This document shows positions 1 to 13,105 of a stretch of DNA of 64,000 bases, in pieces; within the stretch, counting starts at the first letter, position 1, and each line of letters begins with the position of its first letter. The notes under the pieces were generated by a model. The model was not told where the DNA came from and searched no databases. It saw only the letters and a list, made by a program, of their open reading frames with translations. The DNA is taken from NCBI GenBank assembly GCA_009741485.1, contig CM019236.1, positions 41,158,093 through 41,222,092 on the forward strand, in the 5' to 3' direction. Source of the DNA: Malurus cyaneus samueli. Lineage: Eukaryota > Chordata > Aves > Passeriformes > Maluridae. The position numbers and the translations under genes were made by a program.

Positions 1-819
1 AGTTAGTAATTAGTTATATTTTTATGTTAAGCTAATTTAGGAGTTAAGTTAGGAAGCACCTTCCCACTTGTGATTAGCAGTCCTGTCAAGATACTTTAAA
101 ATGGGCAGCATCAAGCATTGTACTGTATGTTATCCATTTATTTGTAGAGCTACAAGATGCAGTACACCAAGAACACAAACTCTTTTCTGAGAAAGTTTTT
201 CCAAATGTTTCCAAAATTTTAAATTTTTTCAAAATATAACCTTTAGCTTGTGTATGAATATTAAGGGGAATTGATGTTTTCTGTATAAATAACATTAAGA
301 ATAAAAAATTTGATCTTTATTGCAAGACAGACTGTCAACTTCCTCTCAGTACACCCTACATCTCTGGGCAGAATACAGCATAAATTTTAGTTATATAGTT
401 TTAGTTTAATTTGTGATGTGGTAAGCTTCTGAGCCTTTCTAAGTAGTATCCTACACAAATACAGGAAAAACTGAAAAATGGCACTCTAAAATAGATAAGA
501 GAGAAAAAATTTAGTGCGAACTTTGTTTTGGTTCTGTCCTTCCTCCTAACACCCTGTCTTGGCTGTAAGAGTGTCAAAGCACATTTAAAATGATGAAGTC
601 AAAAGTAGATCTGAGATTGTGAATCAAAATTCCCTGAAAGGAGCCTCAAACCCACAGAAGGGTGAAATACAGCCTCCCCCTCAGCCTTGAGACAAAAAAG
701 GAAACTGACACACAGGGGCTAGGAGGGAATTGCAGCATATTCCAGCCAGATCTCCAAATTGGATTGTCAGGGAGTCAGGAAATCTGCCAAGACAAACACA
801 TGCTGTTTAATGTAGACCA

Positions 820-890
820 GCCCAAGATAATCTGTGCCTCAGTTCCTCCCTCATAAAACAGGATAACATTCCCTGCTTTATGGGGAGAAG
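820..890 (+). repeat. MIR-like SINE relic, forward
   Basis: The stretch reads like the central-to-3' core of a MIR/L2-type element: 'tgtgcctcagttcctccctc' followed by 'ataaaacaggataacattcc'. This resembles the MIR core motif for the last-named phrase 'cctcagtttcctcatctgtaaaatgggg'. The match is from memory and diverged. A chance match or an L2/L3 3' end is possible. Confidence 0.4.
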
Positions 891-984
891 AATGTACCCG
901 AAACATTTTGAAATAATCTGATCCCCCAGTAGAGGAAGGCAAAAAATTCCTGAGATCCACCATCTCCATTAGATGCACAAAACA

Positions 985-1080
985 CAGAGAGACAAAGGTT
1001 AAACAACTTGCTGCAATCACACAGGAGTACATCAGAAATTGAATCCAGACCTCTGAAATTACAGTCCAGTGTTTTAATCA
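985..1080 (-). repeat. MIR-like SINE relic, reverse
   Basis: Read on the plus strand, the run 'gttaaacaacttgctgcaat' then 'cacacaggagtacatcagaa' then 'attgaatccagacctctga' matches the reverse complement of the tRNA-related part and core of MIR ('caacttgcccaaggtcacac' then 'gaacccaggtctg'). It lies about 100 bp from a forward MIR-like piece, so the two would be tail-to-tail relics. The call is by eye only. Confidence 0.45.
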
Positions 1081-4000
1081 CAAAATTCCTCTTTTTCCTT
1101 GATTAAAACAGGAAATGAAAACACAAGTATGAGCTTATTCTGTAACTTCAACATATTACCACAAGCATCTTAGAAAAACATACATAGTTCAAATATGGTT
1201 GTCTCAACCACATGGATATTTTGATGAAACAAAAGGCGTGCATGACATTCTGGAGGAAGCACATCATCAAACACCTGGTTCTCATGGGCCTGAATAAACA
1301 CTGTAACTTCTGAGTTGAGACAACCTTGTATTGGTTTTAAAAAACATCTGTTTATGTGAATTTTAAGATAATCTTGTATAATTTACAAGATTAACAATGT
1401 TATCAGTGGTTAAATTACATTGCGACCAAAGAAATTTGTCACACCGCGTGAGAAAAGGAGGAAGATACAAGTGGTGCTGCTATTTGACTGTAAGGAAAGC
1501 ATTCTTACTTTTTAGTGTGATGTTAGATACCTTTGGTTTGCCTGACAGATTCAGTTTACAAAACTATTGTCACCCTCAGCTACTGTTTTTTACCTGGATG
1601 ACCCCAGTCAGGGGCAGGGAACTGGCCTGAGGGGGAGGTGCTCTGATGATCCACTCCTTTCCACCCTCATTTCCAACACCTTATATTCTCTTTCCCATCT
1701 TGTAATTATATGAAGGTTCATCCCATGATGAAAAAGACACTTGTTTTCATCATAAAGATATATAAGTGACCCTCACATCATGAAGAAAATTCCCTTTGGG
1801 GTCACAGAAAATGTGTGCTTTGGAATACGTAGCCCACAGAGAATAAATCCCCAGGAAAGCAGCTGCAGGGTTCCTCACTGGAGTTTTAATGCAGATACGT
1901 TCCTAGTTTCTAGATGTTCTGTTTTCCACTGTTTGAAAGAACTGGGTTTTTTCCCATCTACAATTACTTCATCCTCTTTCTTCAGTGAACTGAATCTTAA
2001 AAAACTTACCGTTGTCCCAAACTACTTGAAAATCAGGCATGAGAATGCACAATTTTATTTGGAATTTATACCTCAAAAATTCTTCTACAAAGTAATAATC
2101 ATTTTTACTTGGGGGCAGTGTTTCTTTCCACCAATTCTCCTTCTAAGGGTCCAGCACACAGGCGTCAAAGGTGCAAGCCCATAACTGATCTTTGAGTCAG
2201 AGTTCAACAAAACAGGGACTTCTCCAAGTCCCTTGGAAAGTCCAGTTTCCCTGCACAGGGGTCTGGAAGGAAACGTTCAGGTCCTGGTATCCCCAGCAGA
2301 TTGCAGAAAGGCCACATAAGGAGCACTGACAACCGTTTCACACACACTTGGCAAGGACTGAGCTTAAGGCACTCTCTTCTGCCTGTATTCTGTTGTGCCT
2401 TCCTCACTTCTGCAAAGGCCTCATCCAATTTTCCAGAACCCCTCAAAAGCCAACAAACTATTTGGTTATTAAATATCTTCCATCACAAGCTCCCTTCAAG
2501 GTGACACTACTACAGTAAAACTGCTTCAAAACGGGAATTTGCCCCATGGGTAAATTAATCTAACCATTCAATTAAAAAGAAAAATATAGACTAGAGAACA
2601 TGCAGCCTTTCAGAATGACATTATATTCTAACAGCAACACATCTGGAAGGAAAGAAAACTGTTCCTGCTCTTCTACTCTTAGACTTCAGGATATTAACAC
2701 CCATTGCTTTGTTCTAAATCAGGGTAAAAAACACTCTCTGGTATTTGCCAAAGATTTATTTTATTTTCACATACTTGTATCTTTCTGAACAGATAGAATG
2801 TCTCTTTTTTGAGAGGCAGAACTAATAATGCTTATGATGCAAAAGGCAAAAGGACAATGCAGTGAGAGAAAGGACTGATGGGTTGTACTCTTGTAAAACA
2901 ACCCTTTAGTAGCACAGTCCTCTGGACAACAAAGGCTGGTTGGAAACCATTTCTGACTGTGGTTTATTTCCTTTGTAAATTAATTTATATTATCAAATCC
3001 TATTTTCAATATTTTTATCATAAATAATTAGGATAGATTATAATGCTCCATTTCTACAGAAAAATCCCTGGAAATTTTTACACATATGGATCTTAACAGA
3101 AAATAAAGACATCTGCAAATAATCCACAGCAATTTAAGACTTCGTGTTTAGTTGAAACTTTTTACATTTAGATTTTTATGAAAATGTCTCAACTTCATTA
3201 CCTGGAGGTCAGGACGCTTTTTTCAACTGGCAAGTCTGACTGCATAGCACACATTTTCTCTCTGGCAATCTTTAATTGCAGATTAATTCTAGAAATCCAC
3301 AGCACAGACTGCATAAAAATACCTTGCTAGATGGTATCTACATAGGTAACGTTTCTTATCCCTTAATATGCATTAGGTATAGTTTTAAGCCAAGCTGTAG
3401 TGGTTTTATGTTTCAGTTTTCCACTGAAGCATATCTTTTCTGAAGCACTAATAACAGCATCAGCAGCTCTTGCGTGGCTCAGTGTGAGGCTGCACTGTGC
3501 AGACAGAAAATGGAAAAAGTCCTTTGTTCCATTAGAGCTCTTTCCAAGCAGTTAGGTATTCTTTTGCCTTTTTCCACCTTTCCTCTCTCTGGCTTACAAA
3601 ATTACCTGCATGGTTATATATAAAATATTCAGTTTTTAGAAAATCATGATCAGTTTCTGAAAATAAAATAATTATACCACCTAAATGTGACATTTGTTTG
3701 AAGGACAGATTTTGAAAAAAAAAATTGGAAACAGAAATAAGCATGCAAGAGGCAAAGATCTCTAATCCCTGAAAGCTCCTGGGCCTCATATGATAAGACC
3801 CTCATGACTTCTCAGTAGGACCTTTGACCTGACCTCATTTTTCTGAAGTTTCAGGTTTCTCTTTAAACTAGTAGATATTAAAAAGAAAATAATCCACCAG
3901 CAGTGTAGTCTTCACCTTTTAACAGCAGGTCCAGAACAATGATGGTGCACTACTGCTTCCAATGCTAATGGTACAAGCCTCATTGTGAAGGGTCATAAGC

Positions 4001-4479
4001 CAATGGACAGGATTTTTAATTCTATTTTTAAAGTTATTTATTTCTTTATTTAACTCAGGGTTCCAAACCAGCAAAGTTTGCATAGCAAAGCATTAAAAAC
4101 CTAAGAAAAAACAGAATGAAAGATGTATTGGGAACTCTAATTTACCTTCATTTGAGGGAGGGCATATAGTTAAGAACTACACATCACATACACAGTAGTT
4201 TGGTGGGGTTTTTTCACTGTATCAACTGAAATGTTTTATTTATGTTGATATTTGTGAAATATTAACAAGTTCGTTCTCAGTGCAGGAGAAGCAGAAGGAA
4301 AAAGAATTGGAAAATTACAGGGAAGCCAAAAGAAATAAAATTAATTACTTGCTCTGTAACAAAAGTGAAATGATGTAAAACTTGGTGCCCAGGTTTCTTG
4401 GCTGGCATAGTTTCTATGGAACCAGATAGACCAGACCAGGTTTCTGGTCTGACATAGGCCAGAAAAAAACAGGTCAAGG

Positions 4480-6088
4480 AGAATGTACCCCATGATAAGC
4501 TTGAAGGACAAACTGGTGGTGACTGATACAGAGAAACAGGAGGTATTCAGTGACTTGGTTCAGTCTTCAGTGGCAGTCACGCTTCTCACTTATCTCAGTC
4601 CTTGATCCTCTGCATGAATATGGGGGAGAGAAATCCCTCCCACCATGAATGAAGAGCAGGTTTGGGATCACTTGATACAGCTGAACATCCACAAGTTCTG
4701 GGGTGTTGGACTCATCCAGGGTTGTAAAAAAGGAAAACTCACTGGTAAGTTCTTGTCAAGCTAATCATATTTGAAAAGTCAAGGCAGTCAGGTCAACTCC
4801 TTGGTGACCGGAAAAAGGAAACACAACAATCTCTCATTTTTAAAAAGAGGAGAAAGGAAGATTTGAGGAACCACAGACCAGTGAGCCTCACCTCTGTGCC
4901 TGGGAAGATCATGGAGCAGATCCTCTTACAAGATATGCTATGGCACATAAAAGACAATCATGTGACCCCAGGCAGTTAGAGAAGAGCAACAGATGTCATT
5001 AGCTAGACTTCTGTAGGCCTTGGTACCATCTCACATGACATCCTTATCTACAATTGGAGAGATATGGATTTGATGGACTATTTAGTGGATAGGGAACTTA
5101 ACGGATGGATGAAGCCAGAAAGTCATGGTCTAAAGGTATGTGTTGAAGTGGAAGCCAGTGATGAGTGGTGCCCCCTCAGGGCTTTCTCTTGAGAAATGAC
5201 ACAGACAGTGGGATCAAGTGCACCCTCAGCAAGTCTGAGGATGACACGAAGCTGAGCAGTGTCATTGACACCACAGAGGAACATGGACAAACTTGAGAAA
5301 TGGATCCATGAGAACCTCATGAAGTTCTACAATCCAAGTGCCAAGTGCTGCACTAGGGTTGGGGAAATCCCAGACACAAGCACAGTCTGGGAGTTCAAGT
5401 CATTGAGAACAGCCCTTTGAAGGACTCTGGTGTTCTTGTGGATGAAAAGCTGGATGTGACCCAACGTGAGTGGGAGTTCTCAGCCCAGAAGGACAATTGT
5501 ATGCTGGGTTGCATCCAAAGCAGCATGTCCAGCAGGGCAAGGGAGGGGATTCTGCCCCTCTATATGATCCTCATGAGACCCCACCTGGAGTCAGGGTCCA
5601 GCTCTGAGGCCCTCAGCAAAAGAAGGATGCAGAACTCTTAGAATGGGACCAGAGGAGACCATGAAGATCAGAAGACTGGAGCCCCTCTCCTGTGAAGACA
5701 GGCTGAGAGAGCTGGGGTTGTTAAGCCTGGAGAAAGAGAAGATTTTGGGGAGATGCCACTGCAGCCTTAAAGGGTTCTCATACAAGGAAGGGGTGGGACT
5801 TTATATACTGGTAGATTGTGCAGGACTAGGGGAAATGGATTTCAGATGGAAAAGGACTGGTTTAGATTAGATTTTTAAAAGAAATTCTTTACTCAGAGGG
5901 TGGTGAAGAGCTGGAACAGGCTGCCCTGAGAAGCTTTGGATACGTCACCCCTGGAAGTGTTGAAGGCCAGGCTGGGTGGGACTTTGAACAACCTGATACA
6001 GCAGAAGGTGTCCCTGCCCATGGCATGGGGGTCAGAACTGGGTGATTTTTAAGATCCCTTCCAGTCCAGATTAATATGTGATTCCCTT
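4480..6088 (+). mobile_element. CR1 LINE, 5'-truncated (ORF2 C-terminal part plus 3'UTR)
   Basis: About 1.6 kb matches the distal half of chicken-repeat-1. The upstream part carries recognisable reverse-transcriptase coding sequence: 'aatgaagagcaggtttggga' near 4648, 'ctctgtgcctgggaagatca' near 4893, 'ggagagatatggatttgatg' near 5056 and 'gtgcaccctcagcaagtctg' near 5218. After it come the 3' region ('ttctgcccctctatatgatc', 'ctgagagagctggggttgtt', 'ctggaacaggctgccctgag') and an end in 'gatcccttccagtccagat' plus a degenerate tail. CR1 moves by target-primed reverse transcription and is usually truncated at the 5' end, as here. Many stops and indels make it a dead copy. It lies antisense to ROR2. 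Confidence 0.9.
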
Positions 6089-6600
6089 TTCATCCTTATG
6101 AATGGATCACCAAGAGACCCCAGGCATTTGGAAATACCAAATCACTGTGGAAGTCAAAATCATGCTATAAAACAGAGGTTTTCCCTAGATGCTCAACAAC
6201 AGTATTCTAGTTTTTCTTTATCTGACTTTTCAAGTTACAATGATATAACATGGGTAAATTTGCAACCACAGCAACCTAAGCATTTTATCCATTCATTTTT
6301 AACTGTTCTTCCAGCCCATACTTGCCCTGTTCCAATGTGACTTTGTGGTAATTTAGTTGTTCAAAATATAAAATTAGCAAGCAGAAGTTGCTCAAGAATA
6401 GTCAATCATATCAAAACCCACTGTAACACAATGCTACCTCTGTCTGAAAAAGTTGCATCCATTCTGTGAGTTTTTGATCAAAGTAAATATTTTTAGCAAG
6501 AACACTGTGGTTCCAGACAGTGTTTATTGAGCTTATGAACTAATTCTGACAGAACAAGAGTAGTCAGAGTACATTGAGTAATTTTCCAAAGGGTACTTAC

Positions 6601-6631
6601 TGAAGATTGTGATTTGGGCTGTTTGTTGGAC
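6601..6631 (-). CDS. ROR2: ROR2 exon 4, 31-nt microexon (Ig-Frizzled linker)
   Basis: This tiny exon encodes the linker between the Ig-like and Frizzled domains of the ROR2 ectodomain. Joined to the last base of exon 3 it reads G-PTNSPNHNL and then CA, the first two bases of a Gln codon. Human ROR2 has GPTHSPNHNFQ at this place, so the match is nearly exact in content and length. On the minus strand it is preceded by a pyrimidine-rich tract ending TTTGCAG and followed by GTAAGT (6595-6600). Entry phase is 1 and exit phase is 2, so its length is not a multiple of three and skipping it would shift the frame. The next exon should begin with the last base of the Gln codon and then the DDYHEDGFCQ-type start of the Frizzled domain, outside this window. 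Confidence 0.93.
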
Positions 6632-7994
<1,363 letters not shown>

Positions 7995-9674
7995 TCATAA
8001 AAGATCAAACTTTACTTGGTTTGCAGTGAAAGCACGCTTAAAGACACTTTTCTAAGAGAGAAACTTGGAAACAATTTCCGTTTTCTTTCAAGTACATACA
8101 CAAAAAATGCAATTCGCTGTCCTAAGGACACCATAGCATCACACTCCAATTTGTGTTTCATTGTTAATTTCATGTTTGTGTGCAGGCAGGTATATAGATG
8201 AGAAGGTCAAGTGTGAATTGTTACCTTTACACTCCTAACTGACTATTTAGACACCAATTTTGAAGCAGTAGTGACTTTTTGTACATCTGACATGCTAACA
8301 TATCAACAACCTAATATACATCTAATAGTGTTTTGTTCTAACAGCAAAACTTGTGTTCCATAAAATAGTAATCCCAGTTGTAACCATATTGGAATATCAT
8401 TGTAATTTTACCACATAATCTCCTTACATGATCATAGATTTGTCTCAAAAAGAACTACAACCAAAAGTTACTTTTAGATATTAATTTGACTTGTCAGCTA
8501 CTCAGCAAAATCTTAAAATTAGTCTGATTTGGACAGGCTTACCTTATAATAAGTTTTAAATATGATATGTCTCAAATTCAATTTAAAGAAATAATGTCTC
8601 AATTGCAGAAGTAACCTGTGATACAGAGGGGACTTTTAAGCTGATTCTAGACTGCCATTTTTCTACATAAAGTCAAAAAATATGGTCAATGAAAGGTCTG
8701 TATGGATATTGTGTAACAACATTTTGTAGTTATTTTTAAGTGAAAACTACATCCCCAATTTGTAGTTCATTGGAAGTAAAGGGCTTGTCAAGAAGGCTGT
8801 ATTGGTGATCTCTAGGGATGACAAAAAGAGAAAGAGTTGATGGAAGAACACTGTCAAAACCTGACAATCAAATCTTTTGTAGGTTATTATAAATTCAATG
8901 TGGTGTTAGGAGTCCTGTAACTGACACACATCACACACTGAAAGCTTGACAACATGTAATCCCACTGAACCAATAATGCTGTAACATTACTTCACAAAAT
9001 AGATAAGAAAAGTATCTAGCTGTCATGCTCACAGGTTTGTTTTGATGAATTTACAACATCTAGAAATAAAGCATCAGGAATTCAAATGACGTAATGTTTT
9101 TATGTAAGTTGGATCCAAATATCAAATAACTCTGATGGATGCCCACACGTGGACATTTCCTATCAGTCAGATTATTTTGCAGTTGTTTAATCAAGAAATA
9201 GCATATTACTGTGCAAGAATCTAACACCAGTAAAGAAATGGTCAACATAGTCTAATTGCTGAAATACCTTGAGAAAGTTAAAGCTCTGCTTTGATTTATG
9301 CTTGGCAGGACCATGAAAATCAGTTCCTCTGTAATGGCTAAGTATAGCACTGTGGAAGGGAGCAATAGAAACATCACAATATAATAAATGTGCAAAGTCA
9401 GATTTTGCTGGAAAACTGGATTTTCCTGTGTGTTACAGTGTTCTCTACCATTGGCCTTTAATTAATGATATGATAATACAATGCAGAGGCAAGTGTTAAT
9501 TTAGTTTGCCGCTAAATAGAAAATTATGTAAATCCAAGTATATAAAACTCCACATCATACAGAAAACAGATAGGAAAATTATTTTGTCATTTTTGTAATA
9601 AAATAATATTTTTTAATGTAATTTTGTATTAGTTTTCCCTATTTTTAATTTAACATCATTCACAGACTTCAAAA

Positions 9675-10222
9675 CATTCCTATCTACTCACTGCCTGTCA
9701 GGCCATACCTAGAGTATTTTTCAGGTCCCCAAAATTCAAAAATTATACAGAAAGACAGGAGAGTGTCGAAAAGAGGGTTGCCAAGATCATTAAAGAGAAC
9801 TAGTCCTGTGAGGAAAGACTTGAAGTAGTTAAGTCTCTCCTCCCTGGAGAAAAGAGAACAGTCAGGGGGGCATCATAGCAGTTTTTCAGTACTTAAAAGG
9901 CACCTACAAAGAGAATGGAAACAATCTTCACAAGGAGCTACATGGAAAAGACAAAGGGCAACAGGTGAAAGTAGCAAGAAAATGTTGCATTTTAATCAAA
10001 TAAAGACTTTTTTTTTACAGCAAGAACAATCATTCACTGGAAAATGAGCTGCCTATAGACACAATGGAGTTCTCATCACGGGAGGTTTTCAAGATGTGAT
10101 TGGACAGAGTAATAAATCATTTTGTCTAGGCTTTCCTTCCCCAAAAACTTTGGACTGGATGATCTTTTGAGGTGTATTCCAGTCTGGGACGTTACTCTGT
10201 TGTTCTGTGGGTCTGTGATTCA
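9675..10222 (+). mobile_element. CR1 LINE 3' fragment
   Basis: This stretch begins in a CR1-type segment ('catacctagagtatttttca' near 9704, as in the usual 'cacctggagtattgtgttca'). It continues through 'ctccctggagaaaagagaac' near 9838, 'tttggactggatgatctttt' near 10150 and a tail reading 'gttctgtgggtctgtgattc'. Indels and a run of T near 10010 mark it as old. It lies antisense to ROR2. Confidence 0.82.
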
Positions 10223-12860
10223 GCAGTCGTGGGGACAGGCTGAATGTGTTCGTACAAGAGAAGCAAAATAGACTGTTTAACAACCTTTTAGAGAAGAAGC
10301 TGGGCCACTTCCAGCATGGAGCCAGCATTGATGTACATTCATCTGGCTGCTGATACCCAAGAAATGAAAGAATCAGAGAAGATCAGTCTAGAACGTGGGC
10401 CCAATTCCCTGTAAGATGACAGGTGTGGTTTGTCTGGCTCTTCAATACACTTTTTGCTCTTTGTGTGCAATTTCGTGGAAGGTCTACATTGTTCTTGTGC
10501 TATCAGTCAGCTTTTGTGACATTGGTCAGCTTAGAGCTTGCCCAAACATTTAACACTATTTCACTTTTTCTGATTTAAAATTAGCTGGGTGAAGTCTTCT
10601 TTTTGGGATAGTCATGGCTATTACATTCAAATAAATTTGGATGAAAACATAGCAAATTTATTTATTAGGACTTACTAACTCAGGATTTAATCCATGTTAG
10701 ATCTTACTGTTTTACTAATTCAAACAGAGCTATGGCAGGAAGCAATTGGACCCATATCTTTTAAACCATCCAAAATATTTCATATGAATCTAAGAATCTG
10801 ATCCTAATAATAACGAGAACAAAACTGTTACCACAAAAAATAATGCCAAAGATTTATGAATTAGTTCAGACCCAGTGCAATTAGACAGATTTCCCCTGAG
10901 GTCAGTGTAACTGCATCTATTTCCTGCAGGTCAGAATTTGGCTTTAGTTCATCATTACACCTGCCAATTTTACAGGTGTTTTCTGCAGAGTTTTATATTA
11001 CCTTGTTATTACAAACCAAGTGATAAATATTTTAATCTAATGAGTTTTCTAAGCATTTGTTTTTTCCAAAATTCTCCAGAGCAGCCTAAGAGCACTAGGG
11101 CAGTTCACGGCATATCCTCTGCCTCTGCTCACTCTGAGCCACACTGTCTCTGTTTGCTGGTTTCATTTCCTCTTTGAGAAGTGATGTTTATATACTCACT
11201 GATTCTGAAGTATTTGTATGACAGAGTGGGCAGCCATTTGTTGAGCTGCTCTGTTATTTGGTGTCCACTTTAGATAACCCATAATTGCAGTTCTTTCAAA
11301 CAAAGTGGAAAATGTAACCAGCCATGTTCTAAAGAATGTTTTCTTTATTTAATTTCTGTGGTGATAATCAGCAGTTACTTTTTTTGTAATGTACGTCACA
11401 CCACAAACACAGCGTAGATGCCAGTTTGATGCAATGGTTTGGGGAAAAAACAAACTTTCCCAGGAAAAATTAAGACCTCAACAATGTGCTAAGAAGTTTT
11501 TTTCCAATCTAGTTCTTCTTCTGTCTTAGTAAATCTTGATTTGGACAGATATGAAGAAAAATGAAATGTGAAAATGGTAGAACTTCCATGTAACTTGTGT
11601 CTTATATTTTGTTTAAAGCATCAGTCAAATAGAATTCTTTAAAACTAGAACAGAAACGTTAATCTGTTTTAATATTAACATAATTTAGAAACAGAATAAA
11701 TACTCTCTATAAAATATTTTGTGCCTGTTACACATTGCCAAACTTCTAAATGTCCTGTTGTAAAATTCATATTATAAAGAATAATATTTTATTTGGGAGA
11801 TCGATACCAAATATAATTTTTTTAAAAATACAACCCTGATGTCCAGAAATGTCCTGCAAAATATGGTGCAAATAACATTGTTATTTGCTATTTTTCATAC
11901 TCTGGTATGTTTCCAAAGGTCATTGAAATAAAGAAAAATGCTTCCTTTGCTTTCAGTGGTCTTTGGCATGGTTTAAGTATTTCAAAAGGAAAATCTGTCT
12001 GGTGGATGTTTCTGCATTTGCTGTAGGCAACGATGTTGTAAATTAAATTTCTCTTTTATTATGGTTTCTAACATAGTCTACAAGCAATACTAGTATTTAT
12101 TTTGCTTGAACAGATTAAAAACTGTTCTGTCAAGAAACTATGAGAAGATAATGCAACTTAATCTATATATTGTGTTATACTATCATATTCTATGTACTCT
12201 ATGAATAACATTGCTTAGGGAGATGATTGACATGAATTCCAGCAAAACTCTTTCATATTTTGAAAAACCTTTGTTAGTTTGCCAGAACTTCATCTTTTTA
12301 AATGGAATAAATTTTATATAAATATATCAACTAGAATCCCACAGCAAATCAGCATTAAGATGACAGGTCTATTATTCATGTTTTGGCAAGAATATAAAAA
12401 TAAACTTTTCCAGTATGTGTCAAATCATTGTCAAGATATGCACAAGAATAGATACTAAACTAAAAAGCTAAAGGGTGCAACTATCACTGAGACCTCACAT
12501 GCATATTGTATTTCTTAGTTTTATTTACATTACTCTGGCACTTACATGTCCAAGTTATTGGCTCAAACCATATGTGTTATTCTTGGCATAAACACAATAT
12601 AAAATGATTGTTCTGCTTTTGTTATTTTAAGATCTTAGATATGATTTTGAAGTTCATTCTAAAAAAATATTATAAACCTCCCTAGTTACTTTAGATCAAG
12701 TAAATTCTCACTTAATTGTTTTCAATTCAAGTTTTAGTTTCTATTCATTTTTCATTGTTTTTATTGTTTTCTCCCTATGTAATTTCAAAAATAATTATGC
12801 ATCCATAATTTTAAAACACACTTCAATGTGGTAACCATGAATAGTATTTAGGGAAAATAT

Positions 12861-12936
12861 GTGTCTCCTTTTATCTGAATCATTTATGAATGTGTCTCCT
12901 TTTATCTGAATCATTTTATCTAAATCATTTATGAAT
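12861..12936. repeat. 31-bp tandem duplication with a partial third copy
   Basis: A 31-bp unit starting GTGTCTCCTTTTATCTGAAT at 12861 is repeated exactly from 12892. A third, shorter copy of its 3' part (TATCTAAATCATTTATGAAT) follows to 12936. The near identity suggests replication slippage more recent than the surrounding relics. Confidence 0.85.
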
Positions 12937-12954
12937 ACTGCAGTCTCATGAGAT

Positions 12955-13105
12955 GGGACGATATCACCCTTGTTTTCCAAATGCAGAAAGTAGAGCAAAG
13001 GGAGTCTAAGTGGCTTCCCCATTCAAGCATGGACTAAGTGACAGTATCTATGAGACTACGCTGTGATTCACATCTTTCTGTATTCCTAAGACAATGATGC
13101 TTTGA
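12955..13105 (-). repeat. Possible MIR/L2-like relic
   Basis: The plus strand reads 'cccttgttttccaaatgcag', then 'taagtggcttccccattcaa' and 'gattcacatctttctgtatt'. This loosely follows the reverse complement of a MIR ('ccattttacagatgaggaaa', 'taagtgacttgcccaaggtc'). The similarity is weak and judged by eye. Confidence 0.3.

Larger units (their letters stand above)
1..6600 (-). other. ROR2: ROR2 intron 4 (partial; runs off the left edge)
   Basis: This is the sequence downstream of exon 4 on the minus strand. It opens with a GTAAGT donor (rc of 6595-6600). The next ROR2 exon, which should encode the Frizzled cysteine-rich domain, is not visible in any frame, so the intron must continue past position 1. 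The contents I can support are MIR-like relics around 0.8-1.1 kb and a 5'-truncated CR1 at about 4.48-6.09 kb. The rest (about 1-800, 1100-4480 and 6090-6600) is AT-rich with no feature I can name. The small ORFs here match nothing known and lack splice context. Confidence 0.85.
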
